DNA from: Akkermansiaceae bacterium
GTDB taxonomy: Bacteria > Verrucomicrobiota > Verrucomicrobiia > Verrucomicrobiales > DEV007
Assembly (NCBI GenBank): GCA_024233005.1
Contig: JACKQE010000002.1
Span: forward strand, 186,001 to 250,000
Length of the DNA stretch: 64,000 bases
Direction: 5' to 3'
Positions 1-8,913 of this stretch are shown here, in pieces; the first letter of the stretch is position 1; each line of letters begins with the position of its first letter. The translations under genes and the position numbers were made by a program. Below the pieces are notes generated by a model, which did not search any database, was not told the DNA's origin, and saw only the letters and a list, made by a program, of their open reading frames with translations.

Positions 1-1886
1 CGCTGGCCCCGAACCAGCGGACGGAGATCGCCGAAGCCTTGGCCGGCCTGGCCTCGAATTTCCCCACGGACAGCACGGTGGATACAGATTTGAGGGAAAA
101 AGCGCTCGGTCTGGGGTTGATGTTGGATCCGTTCAATGGCTCGGCTCGTCTGGCCCATCTCGCACTCAGCGAAGGCAGGACCCCAGAAAAGACCCAGATG
201 TTCAGCACCAGGAGTTCCATTGCTTCGGTCCTGTGGCGCCACGCCAAACAGCTCGTCTCACCCGATGCTGAGCCAGAGGACCGGAAACTGGCGCCCCTTC
301 TCATGGAGATTTCTCTGCTCGTCGATCCCAGTCCGGAAACGGACCAGATCGCGCTTTATGACACCACCGCCAAAGCCAGTCCTCCCGACTGGCAACGGAT
401 TGTTGTCATCGGTGGTGGCACCCGCGGTTCTTCTGATTTGCGTCTCGCCAGCCTGCTGCGTCGGCTCTTGATCGCGGAGCGGTTGGGCACAGTCAATCCA
501 GGTGATTCTGACACCTCCACCAAATCGGCGGCCTCGGTGGTTTTGCCCCCCGTTCCCCCTTCCGATCCTTTGCCATTGCCGACCAAACTGGAACCAATCG
601 CCCCCTCGATGGTACCTTCCGTCGTGGCTGGCCCCAATCCCCCGGGAAATGACCCTGCTCCTCAGGTCGGGGCCCGGCAGGCCGTCTCCCCCTTGAAACC
701 GGTCCGGTTGAAGTTTCTTGCCCAGCGGAACAACTCCGAGGAATCCTTGGGCTCAGCCAAATTTCAAGTGGAACTCATCGACCTCGCTTTGGAGCCTGAG
801 GCTTTTACGGGGCCTCCGAGCGGGCTCCCCGCTGATCCAGATGCCGTGGGCCCAGTGGTCACACAGTCCCTGTTTCTTCCAAGCCCGTCTCCGAGGCCCT
901 ACAGCATGCGGGATTTGCGGGCCGCTTCAGAGATTTTGGCCGCGCGCTGGAAGTTGCCGGAGGACCAGCGTTTCAGCATCCGTGCGCACAGGGAGGTACC
1001 GGAAGAGAACGCCTCCTTGAGAGCGCAGTTGGGCAGTGTCTTTGGCAATGCTACCGCAAACCGATACGCACCTGTCACCCTCGGTCTCATACTCATGGCC
1101 GAGTCCTCGTTCCAAGGGGATGAAATCGACCCGGGCGTGGCCGTCAGTGGGATGGTCGACAGCGATGGCGATTGGTTGCCTCCGGAGATGAGGCCCCACC
1201 AGATGTGGACCCAGGCAATGAAGTGCGGCGCGGGCGTCCTGCTGACGAAGACATCTCCGATTTTTGAAGGAGGTTTGTCCGATCTTCTCATTGCCGGGCA
1301 GGCGGATCTCATTCTGTCCGTCCAAGCTCTCGTTCCTGGCAGCTTTGAGGAGGCGGTAAGGCTGATTTCGGTTCCGCGGGATCCTGAATTGGAGAAAGCA
1401 TTGGCTCTTTTCCGGGAGATTCAGGCGCTCAGGTCGCGGATGTCTGGGGAGGAGATTGTCAAGAATATCAAGGTGCAGGAGCGTCTCGAACAGGTGCTCG
1501 CGGCAGTGCCCAATCACCTTACCGCCAAAGTGCTGCTCGACTTTGGAAAGAACGGTTCAACCCGGACCCTGGGCCTTGAACCCAGCCGCCAGTTGCTTTC
1601 CGACCTCATGGTCGACATCCAGACTGCCATACGCCGAGAGGAAGAGGAACCGGGAAACGTCACCGAAACGGAGGGCTTGGAGCTTGTCGCGGCGGCGACC
1701 AATACCCTGCGTGGATTGAAGGCTCGACTCGCCCCCGAGGCGAAGGATCTGGCATTCAAGATGGAAGATGCTCTGAAGGCCTGTGACACGCTCTTTCGGA
1801 TCAAAAACCGGGAAACCTCCATGGCGGTCCAAAAGCGGAATGAAGTTACCGACCAGGTCAAAAGTGTCCTCGGTGCCGCCAATTGA
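1..1886 (+). CDS. Large protein with degenerate Lon/S16-like domain, 5' end outside window
   Basis: The reading frame is open from the first bases of the window, so the gene starts upstream and only its last 620 or so residues are visible. A proline-rich, low-complexity linker (about codons 165-235 of the visible part) separates an N-terminal helical segment from a C-terminal block. That block, around nt 1000-1380, has the pattern of the S16 (Lon-type) proteolytic fold: a hydrophobic helix, then a DPGVAVSG strand-turn, a WLPPEM stretch, and late hydrophobic strands followed by a SFEEAVRLI helix. The Ser-Lys catalytic environment is not recognisable: where Lon has a GPSAG-like loop this protein has NRYAPVTLG. 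I therefore infer a non-proteolytic S16-like domain. No function can be assigned. Confidence 0.6.
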   Translation, partial: LAPNQRTEIAEALAGLASNFPTDSTVDTDLREKALGLGLMLDPFNGSARLAHLALSEGRTPEKTQMFSTRSSIASVLWRHAKQLVSPDAEPEDRKLAPLLMEISLLVDPSPETDQIALYDTTAKASPPDWQRIVVIGGGTRGSSDLRLASLLRRLLIAERLGTVNPGDSDTSTKSAASVVLPPVPPSDPLPLPTKLEPIAPSMVPSVVAGPNPPGNDPAPQVGARQAVSPLKPVRLKFLAQRNNSEESLGSAKFQVELIDLALEPEAFTGPPSGLPADPDAVGPVVTQSLFLPSPSPRPYSMRDLRAASEILAARWKLPEDQRFSIRAHREVPEENASLRAQLGSVFGNATANRYAPVTLGLILMAESSFQGDEIDPGVAVSGMVDSDGDWLPPEMRPHQMWTQAMKCGAGVLLTKTSPIFEGGLSDLLIAGQADLILSVQALVPGSFEEAVRLISVPRDPELEKALALFREIQALRSRMSGEEIVKNIKVQERLEQVLAAVPNHLTAKVLLDFGKNGSTRTLGLEPSRQLLSDLMVDIQTAIRREEEEPGNVTETEGLELVAAATNTLRGLKARLAPEAKDLAFKMEDALKACDTLFRIKNRETSMAVQKRNEVTDQVKSVLGAAN

Positions 1887-1893
1887 AGGGAAA

Positions 1894-1936
1894 AGCAGCG
1901 CGGTGATTGGGCTGCTGGCATCCGGGGATGTTTTTT
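1894..1936 (+). terminator. Possible weak terminator after the first gene
   Basis: Two short inverted repeats follow the stop codon: AGCAGC at 1894-1899 with GCTGCT at 1911-1916, and CATC at 1919-1922 with GATG at 1927-1930. The second is immediately followed by six T residues. The stems are short, so this is a plausible but weak Rho-independent terminator between convergent genes. Confidence 0.3.
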
Positions 1937-1996
1937 CCGCAGGGGGGAACTTCGAATGCAGAAGAACTTGGGGAATGGAACCTTTGGAGGATCGCA

Positions 1997-3544
1997 TCAC
2001 TGCGTCGGATCCACTCTGATATCATCGAGTTCGATGCCTTCCTCTCCACCATTTTGCATCCAGAGTAGTTTGCGCTTTGCGGAGTCGAAAGCCGGTCGGC
2101 TGAGTGTTTCCGTCCACACCAAGCCATCGACCGAGATGGTCACAGTTTCGCCCTGGAAAACAAGCTTTACGTCATGCCATTGCTTGCTGCTGAGATCGAC
2201 ATTGTGCAGCGGGAGGAATTCGTTCAAACGGTAGGCCTTGCTGACGGGGTCGGCCGGCCGGTCCGACTTTTGTCGCATGGAGTGTCCGGCATCGAGGGAA
2301 TGGGAATCCACTTCGAGTTGCACCCCTTGGCGCAGCAGTTTGACCCGCAACATGTGATCGATGCTGCCGAAACCGTCATCCCCATCGACAAAAAACCAGA
2401 GCCATCCTTCCTCACCGAGATGTCGATAGCGGAAGGAAATCGTGATATCCTTCCCCGCCACAGGCAGATAGACCATCGGCGGATACTTCCCACCGCTGTT
2501 CCCGTGCGTCCAGAGGGCTCCATTGCGGACCTCGGTGTTCTTGTTGGGAATGGGGGTGGTAAAGTGTCCTGGATCAAATCCGGCATCGAATGATTCCAGA
2601 ATGGATTTCGGTGGGAGGTATCCCAGGGAGGTCAGGAAGGAATCGGCCTCGGCCATGGTCAGGTGGAAATGCCGGGTGGCTTCAGCCCTAGGTTTTCCCT
2701 CGCCGCGGCCGGGATTGAAAAAACCGTGGGGCTGTCCCTCGTAAGACTTGAGGGTGCATTGGTTCCCCGCCGCGACCATGGCCTTTTGGAACAACTCCAC
2801 CGTTGGAAAGGGCACTGCTTGATCGTCTTTGCCTTGAAGGATGAGGCTAGGAGGCAGGCCGGAGCGCACGAAGTGATACGGTTCGATTTCCTGCGGTCTT
2901 CCGTTCATTCTCTCGCGGATGTCCTTCCGTTTTTCTTCCGCAAGGAGATCCGGACGCCCTTCCACCGCGGACAGCACCACAGCCGGATTGTAGAGCACCA
3001 GGGCATTGGGCATTGAATTGACAGAAAGGTGATCACCGTCCTCGAATCCTGGCACCAGTGCCACCGCTGCCGCGAGATGTCCGCCCGCGGAACCTCCTGA
3101 AGCCACGATGCGTTCCGAATCAATGCCGAGACGGTCCGCATTGGCCCGCACCCAGCGGATCGCCGCTTTCGCATCGCGCAGACAATCCTGGGGAAAGACC
3201 TGGTGACGACTTTTTACGCGGTAGTCGACCGGGATTGCCACCATGCCCCGTTCGGCCAAATACAGGGCTTGGGGCAAAAATTGTCCCGGAGTGCCGCCAT
3301 TCCATCCGCCCCCAAAAAAGAACACCACGGCGGGCCGTCTATCTGCAGCGGTATGTCCCTTGGGTTCAAAGATATAGGCGTTCAGTTTCACCTCCCCCAC
3401 TTGGCGGTAGGTCTCCACCCTTGCGCCGGGCATTTCCGGCGGGTATTTCCAACTGGTGGGGGGTTCCAGAGAAGTGTCGACAGCTTGGAGACCGGTCCAC
3501 GTTCCTGCCGCAAAGTAGATCAGAAGGATAAAGATGGATTTCAT
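1997..3544 (-). CDS. Exported alpha/beta hydrolase with C-terminal jelly-roll-like domain
   Basis: A 515-residue protein starting with a clear signal peptide (MKSIFILLIYFAAG...). Residues about 45-305 form an esterase/lipase of the BD-FAE/acetyl-esterase type: an oxyanion-loop FFFGGGWNGG, the nucleophile elbow GGSAGG, an acid-residue loop LILQGKDDQ and a catalytic His in GQPHGF. Residues about 325-515 are a second domain rich in beta strands (ITISFRYRH, WLWFFVDGDDGFG, WHDVKLVFQGETVTISVDG), resembling the concanavalin/DUF1080-type folds often attached to carbohydrate-active enzymes. It probably removes acyl groups from a polysaccharide outside the cytoplasm. A paralogue of the hydrolase domain alone lies at 18407-19315. 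The substrate cannot be read from sequence. Confidence 0.85.
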   Translation of the reverse strand: MKSIFILLIYFAAGTWTGLQAVDTSLEPPTSWKYPPEMPGARVETYRQVGEVKLNAYIFEPKGHTAADRRPAVVFFFGGGWNGGTPGQFLPQALYLAERGMVAIPVDYRVKSRHQVFPQDCLRDAKAAIRWVRANADRLGIDSERIVASGGSAGGHLAAAVALVPGFEDGDHLSVNSMPNALVLYNPAVVLSAVEGRPDLLAEEKRKDIRERMNGRPQEIEPYHFVRSGLPPSLILQGKDDQAVPFPTVELFQKAMVAAGNQCTLKSYEGQPHGFFNPGRGEGKPRAEATRHFHLTMAEADSFLTSLGYLPPKSILESFDAGFDPGHFTTPIPNKNTEVRNGALWTHGNSGGKYPPMVYLPVAGKDITISFRYRHLGEEGWLWFFVDGDDGFGSIDHMLRVKLLRQGVQLEVDSHSLDAGHSMRQKSDRPADPVSKAYRLNEFLPLHNVDLSSKQWHDVKLVFQGETVTISVDGLVWTETLSRPAFDSAKRKLLWMQNGGEEGIELDDIRVDPTQ

Positions 3545-3673
3545 GTTCTGAATGACCCGTGCCAGATTCCTGGATGGGTTGCGAGCCCGGAATCGTGCGG
3601 GTTGACGGTTTCACAGGAGTTGACCTTGAGGTGCCACCAGGTACACGGCCGACCGCGCCCGGCCCATCGGCCC

Positions 3674-4285
3674 TTACTCCCGTGGTGGCGTGGCATCCAA
3701 ACCGAAGAAGATCAGGGCCGTCTCCGTAAGTCCGTAAACAGTCTCATCCAAAGTGAGCGGTCCGGTGTCCACTTCGAAATCCGCTGTCGAACGGTAGAGC
3801 GGTTCCCGTTTGCTATGCAAGGTCCGGATGGTGGCCAGAGGATCTTCGGTTTGCAGGAGAGGGCGTTCACGGTTCCGGGAGACGCGTTCGAAAATTTCCT
3901 CAACCGGTGCGTGCAACCAGACGGTGTAGCCCCCCTCGTGCAGCAGGGCCACATTCTCCGGCATCGTCACGATGCCGCCACCGGTGGCCACGACACAGCG
4001 TTCACGTTGCAGAGCTTCCTTTAGGGCAATGGTTTCGAGTTTTCGAAAATGGGCTTCTCCGTGATCGGCAAAAATTTGGGTGATGGGTTTCCCTGCCATT
4101 TCCACGACCCGTTCATCGGTGTCGACAAAATCAAAACCCAGGCTTGCCGCCACCCGCCTGCCGACGGTCGTTTTGCCGCTTCCCATGAAACCAATCAGGA
4201 TGAGATTCTGACGTCGTTTGGTCGGGATGTGAGAGGGGGGGTGCAAGGATCGGATTCTGGATGAAATGGAGCGCACACTGATCAC
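3674..4285 (-). CDS. aroK: Shikimate kinase
   Basis: Phosphorylates shikimate to shikimate 3-phosphate in the chorismate pathway; chorismate synthase is at 20415-21533. A P-loop GFMGSGKT at residues 32-39, the shikimate-binding DTDE at 55-58, a GGG loop in ATGGGIV and the lid RNRERPLL are all visible. The chosen GTG start at 4285 overlaps the TGA of the upstream prenyltransferase gene as GTGA, suggesting translational coupling. This gives a 203-residue protein with an N-terminal extension of about 25 residues ahead of the P-loop strand; GTG at 4276 is an alternative. The frame stays open further upstream, but that part runs inside the ubiA-like gene. Length and motifs are otherwise normal for the family. 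Confidence 0.9.
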   Translation of the reverse strand: MISVRSISSRIRSLHPPSHIPTKRRQNLILIGFMGSGKTTVGRRVAASLGFDFVDTDERVVEMAGKPITQIFADHGEAHFRKLETIALKEALQRERCVVATGGGIVTMPENVALLHEGGYTVWLHAPVEEIFERVSRNRERPLLQTEDPLATIRTLHSKREPLYRSTADFEVDTGPLTLDETVYGLTETALIFFGLDATPPRE

Positions 4286-5244
4286 TGGCCGGTGCGCATG
4301 AGTTCCTTGGCATGGAACCAGTCGGCCTTGTCGGCATAAAGCAAAAACGCTGCCAGGAGCGAGGTGACCACAGTCCAGACAATGATCCACGGGTGGCGGA
4401 GCAGTTGCTCCGGCTCGAGACGGGCGCCCACTTCGCTCATGGCATGGCGGAAATAAGCGCTCACCGCGAGCAGGATGAACGGAAACACAAAGACGAGATT
4501 GTTCAGCACACCATAACTGGAGACTGCCCATCCATATCCGAAACAAAACAGATTTGCATAGGTGACCATGGCGATGACAAGTGACTGTTCGGTATAGATC
4601 TGGAATGACTTGCGGTAGAGCCCGCTCAATTCTTTGTCAGCGATGAAGCGGAACTCCGAATAGCGCTTGCCCGTCATCAGCAGTGCGCCGAATGACCACC
4701 AGGCCAGCGTGATGGAGAGCGGTGGCATGGCGTTCGTTTCGACCAGCGCATACCAGCCAAGCCAGAGGCGGATGGGATTGTTGAATGACTCCGCGATCAC
4801 ATCAAGGAAAGCCCGGTCCTTCAAACGCAAGGGACGGACATTGTAAACGACCCCGCTCAAGAGGAGCAGGCCCAGAGCAATGAGGTAACCCGGATTGGGG
4901 AACCACCACCACGCCAGAGCAAAGCCCACCACAATGCATCCGGCTTTCATCCACCAGAGGATGGCAATACTGACCCGGCCGGCCGGAATTGGACGGTCCT
5001 TTTTGGTGGGATGGAGCTTGTCAAAAGGGGCGTCGAGGATTTCGTTGAGAATGTAGTTGGCCGAGGCGATCAGGCAGGCGGGTACGAGAGAGAGAGCCGC
5101 TTTGACCAGCAGGGCCGTCGTTACCTCCATCTGAAGCACCAGAACAAGCGCGACTGCGTGGCCAAAGACGATAAAAACGTTTTTGAGCCAGTGGTCGATG
5201 CGGGCGACTTTGAGGTATTCGATCATGTCAATGTCGGCATGCAT
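4282..5244 (-). CDS. UbiA-family prenyltransferase
   Basis: A polytopic membrane enzyme that transfers a prenyl chain, or acts on a polyprenyl phosphate. The hallmark NxxxDxxxD is seen as N67-D71-D75 and is followed by KLHPTKKDRPIPAG, a run very like decaprenyl-phosphate phosphoribosyltransferases. A second YSEFRFIADK loop and about eight hydrophobic segments follow. The ATG at 5244 gives 320 residues; ATG 5226 is an alternative. A much longer upstream reading frame exists, but it is serine- and arginine-rich and unlike the family, so I discarded it. The gene is coupled to aroK by a 4-bp overlap. The likely role is lipid-linked sugar precursor synthesis (DPPR-synthase-like) rather than quinone synthesis, on motif similarity only. 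Confidence 0.82.
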   Translation of the reverse strand: MHADIDMIEYLKVARIDHWLKNVFIVFGHAVALVLVLQMEVTTALLVKAALSLVPACLIASANYILNEILDAPFDKLHPTKKDRPIPAGRVSIAILWWMKAGCIVVGFALAWWWFPNPGYLIALGLLLLSGVVYNVRPLRLKDRAFLDVIAESFNNPIRLWLGWYALVETNAMPPLSITLAWWSFGALLMTGKRYSEFRFIADKELSGLYRKSFQIYTEQSLVIAMVTYANLFCFGYGWAVSSYGVLNNLVFVFPFILLAVSAYFRHAMSEVGARLEPEQLLRHPWIIVWTVVTSLLAAFLLYADKADWFHAKELMRTGQ

Positions 5245-6036
5245 ACCCCAAGCGGGACGTGCTGACAAACGCGAAGTGGTTTTCGGAATTCGGATGGACT
5301 CGCAGCTTTTGCTTATCTGTTTGCTGCTTTTGGAGTTCCGGGGTCGCGATACCGGATTGTGGAATCGGGTCGTCCCCTGGCTGACACTGGGTGCCGTCAT
5401 TCTGGTCACCGCTAGCGGAATGGATGCCGAGCGTGCTGGTTTCAGCCCATTGCCCAGGGCCTGGTGACTCGGCAGGTGAGTACGATCCAGTATCTGTTGC
5501 TCGCTGATTTCGTCCTGTTTCTCTCGGTGCTTGACCGTTTCTGGCCCCGTCTGCAAACGCTCCGAATCCCAGGGATCACACTTTCTTCCGCCTTGAGTCT
5601 GCAGCCTTGGATGTATGGGGACCACATGATGGGGATTTCGGTGGAATCCCGGTAGAGGGGGCATTTGTAACTTGTTTTCAGCCTGTATTTCAGACCGACA
5701 CACCTGACCCGGTTGGACTCGGATTGGACGATGGTGAAGCCGCAGAGGGAAACGATGAACCGGTTGGGATACCTCGATCCCTCCTTGTTGCAACGGCCCC
5801 CCTTGGAGACCTTCCGGCTCAAAAGCGTGCCCTTGCCAGCCTCCAAAGGGACACAGATCAGCATCGACAAAGCCAAAGAGGGAGGCTGGGTATTTGAGGG
5901 CACGGCCTCCCTATCCTGGCCTGGGCTTTGAATCTGGAGAACATGACCGTTTACCGGCTGTCAGGGCAGGCCTTCATCGAGGCGTCAGGAGGGTTCGGAA
6001 TAGAGCCCTGAAGAAGCTTCCCGAGACTTGCTTAGG
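5245..6036. other. 792-bp stretch without a convincing gene; possible decayed coding sequence
   Basis: No frame carries a recognisable family. Two short hydrophobic frames on the plus strand lie end to end in different phases (5294-5467, with a LLLICLLLLEF run and a second hydrophobic run WLTLGAVILV; and 5464-5655). A further frame, 5713-5931, ends in a soluble-looking peptide with GTQISIDKAKEGG and WVFEGTASLSWPG. The phase changes and lack of ribosome-binding sites make decayed genes more likely than working ones. The stretch could also hold the promoter of the minus-strand ubiA-like gene. I see no clear hairpin terminator. Confidence 0.35.
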
Positions 6037-8025
6037 TCACCCCCGTTCCGTGATTTTGAGCAGAGCCGTAACTGCCTCGTGCGGGGCGACGGACAACATG
6101 CAGCGGAAATCGAGCGGGCATTCCCTGAGAAAGCATGGACTGCACTCCACGTGGTGGCGCAGGATGGCATGATTGGGGCCCAGTGGCCGGGTCAGGAGCG
6201 GCTCGGTGGAACCGAAAATGGATACGGTGGGAAGTCCGAGCATTGCCGCCAGATGCATCGTGCCGGTATCATTGGTCAACAGCACATGGCAGACCCGGAG
6301 GGCTTCGATGAGCTCCGTCATGCTGGTGCGGCCGATCAGGTTTTCGCACCGGAGTCCGTCCATGGCATTTTCAAGAGCGGTGCCGACGCTGATTTCGGCT
6401 TTGGTACCGAAAAGAACAAAGCTGGCCGGAGTGCGTTCTGCAAACTGGCGAGCGGCTGCGGCGAACCGATCCGCCGGCCAGCGCTTTGCCGGCCCATACT
6501 CCGCGCCCGGGCAGATTCCAACCCGCAGCGGGGCCGGAGCCGACGGCGGCGGAGGCAGCCGGGGAATGTGGAAGAGCCCCGTATCGTCGGTTGCCGCCCC
6601 GAGGTGACGGGCGATCGCGAGATACCGGTGGGCATGGTGGGGCGGCGGACCCTGGACGGTGCGTTCCGGGACCGTGTCGGTCAGGAGCCAGGAGCGAGTG
6701 TGGCCGCGGAAACCGATGATGCGGGGAATGCCGGCGCGCCAGGCCTCGAGAGCGGTGCGCAAGGAATTTGGCAGCAGTACTGCGGCGGCAAAGTCCGCCC
6801 TCAGGCGGAGCAATCTGGCGACTTCAGCAGGGGAGGCCTTTGCGGGGATGCCAACAACGTCGTCGACTTCGGGGACGCGGTTCCAGAGTGGCACTTGGGT
6901 TTCCCGGCACAGAATGGTGAGGTGCAGATCGGGGCGGCCCTTCTTGATTGCCCGGATGGTTGGCAGGGACATGCAGGCATCGCCCAAAGGGTTCGGGGTG
7001 CGCACCAGCACCCGGAAAGGTTGGAGCCGGAGCTCGTTGGCAGGCCGGAGAAGGAAGACCCCGCGCCGGTAATGCGACAAGAGGAGGTTCGGTTGCGGTG
7101 TCTTCCAGCGATCATGGACCCAGAACCAGTTTTCCGGTTGCATCCGGATCAAGGCTTCGACGGATTCATTCAGCAATGATGTCATGACGTTGCTGACCAA
7201 TTCATGATTCCCCCGTTTCTCCGGCACCTGGAGCGGCTCCTGGCAGACGATGCGGAAGCGGCCTCCGGGTGAGCTATAAATCGAAATCGGCACAATTGGT
7301 GCTCCCGCGCGCAGGGCAATCAGTGCCGGGAGATTCGTGGTGGAGGCGAGACGTCGGAAAAACGGGCACCATAGTCCGTGATCGCCCGCATGCTGGTCCA
7401 CCAAAATGCCGAGGCTTCCTCCCCTCCGGACGTGTTTCATGGGGCCAGTAAAACCATCGCCCCGGTCAAAAAGTGTGGTCCCGGCTTGGGAACGTCGATG
7501 CAGCACCAATGCATCGATGTAGGGATTGGCAAGCCGCTGGTAAATGGCTGCGCGCGGTTTTCCTTGCCCCAAAACGGCCAGTTGGGTCAGGATTTCCCAA
7601 GCCCCCATGTGTGGAATGGCGTAAATCACACCGCGCTCCGAGTTGAGCGCGTCCTTGACATGTTCGATGCCTTCCACGTCGACCAATTTTTCTACTGCGG
7701 CAGGCCGCATGAGAGATAGTTTGACGCTGGAAATAAGGTTCCTCCCGAGGCATTGGAAGTGTCGTCGGGTCAGGACCCGGATGTCGCGCTCGGACAGGCT
7801 GTCACTGAAAGCGATCTGGAGGTTGGCTTTGGCGAGGCGTCGATAGCCGGGCAGGATGGCCCAAGCGACGAGTCCCCCGGTCTGTCCCAGCAGACTCCAA
7901 AAAGGGAGCGGACCGATCAGAATGACGAATTCCAGCAGTCGGAATCCCAGATAAACCAAATAGTCCCAAGGTCGGAAACCGATCCTCGGAGCGGTTCCCG
8001 GTCTCTCAGCATCTATGGCGGCCAT
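6037..8025 (-). CDS. Fused lauroyl-type acyltransferase (LpxL-like) and GT9 heptosyltransferase-like protein
   Basis: A 662-residue two-domain protein. Residues about 15-310 match LpxL/LpxM acyltransferases: an N-terminal hydrophobic segment, the catalytic H139-x4-E144 pair in HMGAWE, and a FWVHDRWK motif near residue 300. From about residue 335 a complete family 9 glycosyltransferase begins (LVRTPNPLGDACMSLPTIRAIK) with the diagnostic NDTGTMHLAAMLG and FGSTEP segments, ending with a Cys-rich tail (CSPCFLRECP) typical of ADP-heptose:LPS heptosyltransferases. The two activities, acylation of lipid A and inner-core glycosylation, normally sit on separate polypeptides. The frame is continuous with no stop or shift. 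The gene lies 35 bp downstream of secG on the same strand. Confidence 0.88.
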   Translation of the reverse strand: MAAIDAERPGTAPRIGFRPWDYLVYLGFRLLEFVILIGPLPFWSLLGQTGGLVAWAILPGYRRLAKANLQIAFSDSLSERDIRVLTRRHFQCLGRNLISSVKLSLMRPAAVEKLVDVEGIEHVKDALNSERGVIYAIPHMGAWEILTQLAVLGQGKPRAAIYQRLANPYIDALVLHRRSQAGTTLFDRGDGFTGPMKHVRRGGSLGILVDQHAGDHGLWCPFFRRLASTTNLPALIALRAGAPIVPISIYSSPGGRFRIVCQEPLQVPEKRGNHELVSNVMTSLLNESVEALIRMQPENWFWVHDRWKTPQPNLLLSHYRRGVFLLRPANELRLQPFRVLVRTPNPLGDACMSLPTIRAIKKGRPDLHLTILCRETQVPLWNRVPEVDDVVGIPAKASPAEVARLLRLRADFAAAVLLPNSLRTALEAWRAGIPRIIGFRGHTRSWLLTDTVPERTVQGPPPHHAHRYLAIARHLGAATDDTGLFHIPRLPPPPSAPAPLRVGICPGAEYGPAKRWPADRFAAAARQFAERTPASFVLFGTKAEISVGTALENAMDGLRCENLIGRTSMTELIEALRVCHVLLTNDTGTMHLAAMLGLPTVSIFGSTEPLLTRPLGPNHAILRHHVECSPCFLRECPLDFRCMLSVAPHEAVTALLKITERG

Positions 8026-8060
8026 GACGGAGCGGCGGGCCTGTCCCGGGTCCGCGGACC

Positions 8061-8720
8061 TCAGGGCTTGGGCTCACTCGCCGGAGTCGGAGTGGGAGCC
8101 GGGGCACTTGCTGGTGCTGGAGCGGCAGGCTTTGGTGTCTCCGGTGCCTTGGCGGGCGCTTTGGGGGCGTCGGCTTTGGGTGCGTCGGCTTTGAGTGCGT
8201 CGGCTTTGGGTGCGTCGGCTTTGGGTGCGTCGGCTTTGGGTGCGTCGGCTTTGGGGGCGTCGGCTTTGGGGGCGTCGGCTTTGGGTGCGTCGGCTTTGGG
8301 GGCGTCGGCTTTGGGGGCGTCGGCTTTGGGTGCGTCGCCCGGTTTCGGGGTGGTTCCGTCCGGATTGGTGGGAGGCAACAGGGAGGTGGGGGAGTCTTGA
8401 GGAACCACTGGCGGAATGGCCGGAGCTTCTGGGGTGGCGATCCCGTCGAGCACTTTTTTCGCTTCGGGTTCGATTCCCGCATATTGCCTTGCTTTCACCA
8501 CCGTGAGGAGCATTGCGCCACCGAAAAAGATGACAGCAAACCAAACCGTTGCTTTTTGAAGGACATCTGTAGTGTGGGCGCCGAAGCTGGAATCGAGCAT
8601 GCCGCCGCCGAAAGAAGCGCCGAGGCCTTCCTGTTTGGGGCGTTGCAACAAAACGACGAGCACTATGAGTAGGCTCGCGAGCACCAGGACGATGGAAAGA
8701 AAGATGGAGAGGGCGGACAT
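8061..8720 (-). CDS. secG: Preprotein translocase subunit SecG with long repetitive tail
   Basis: Membrane subunit of the SecYEG channel. The start at 8720 gives MSALSIFLSI, followed by a first membrane segment (about 4-25), the family motif VLLQRPKQEGLGASFGG and a second segment (about 56-76, ATVWFAVIFFGGAMLL). Typical SecG proteins end soon after; this one continues to 219 residues. The tail is Pro/Ala rich and holds about eleven copies of the pentapeptide PKADA (one LKADA), then an Ala-Pro-Thr stretch. The tail is charged and likely disordered. A 17-residue in-frame N-terminal extension (from 8771) is possible but lacks the family start. The gene is divergent from recD2. Confidence 0.88.
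   Translation of the reverse strand: MSALSIFLSIVLVLASLLIVLVVLLQRPKQEGLGASFGGGMLDSSFGAHTTDVLQKATVWFAVIFFGGAMLLTVVKARQYAGIEPEAKKVLDGIATPEAPAIPPVVPQDSPTSLLPPTNPDGTTPKPGDAPKADAPKADAPKADAPKADAPKADAPKADAPKADAPKADAPKADALKADAPKADAPKAPAKAPETPKPAAPAPASAPAPTPTPASEPKP
8158..8337. repeat. 15-bp tandem repeat inside secG
   Basis: About twelve head-to-tail copies of a 15-bp unit, gcgtcggctttgggk on the plus strand (k is t or g), with one copy carrying ttgag. Because the unit is a multiple of three, changes in copy number keep the SecG frame. Third-position variation between copies (t/g) shows the copies are not all recent duplicates. Confidence 0.9.
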
Positions 8721-8913
8721 GGGAGCGCGCAAGTTGACACAACCATGGGGCATTGTAAAGCAGCACCTCACCGGTTCTTCCGAAAACCCCGGTCAGGGCA
8801 GTGGCATCCTCCCTGGCGGGGAGGGGAGTTTATTTAACCAAAATTGAAATTCAAGCCAGCGACAATAGCAGACACGCTTGACTGAGTTGATGCGACCTCA
8901 CTATCGTGCTGTC

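Noticed and set aside
3203..4024. 273-residue plus-strand frame
   Set aside because: Runs antisense across the alpha/beta hydrolase start and aroK; both real genes have full motifs.
8158..8337. Possible CRISPR array
   Set aside because: Units are 15 bp, head to tail with no spacers, and inside the secG frame.
7753..8400. 215-residue plus-strand frame with a repeated GASAL motif
   Set aside because: It is the antisense shadow of the secG repeat; SecG on the other strand has the clear family motif.
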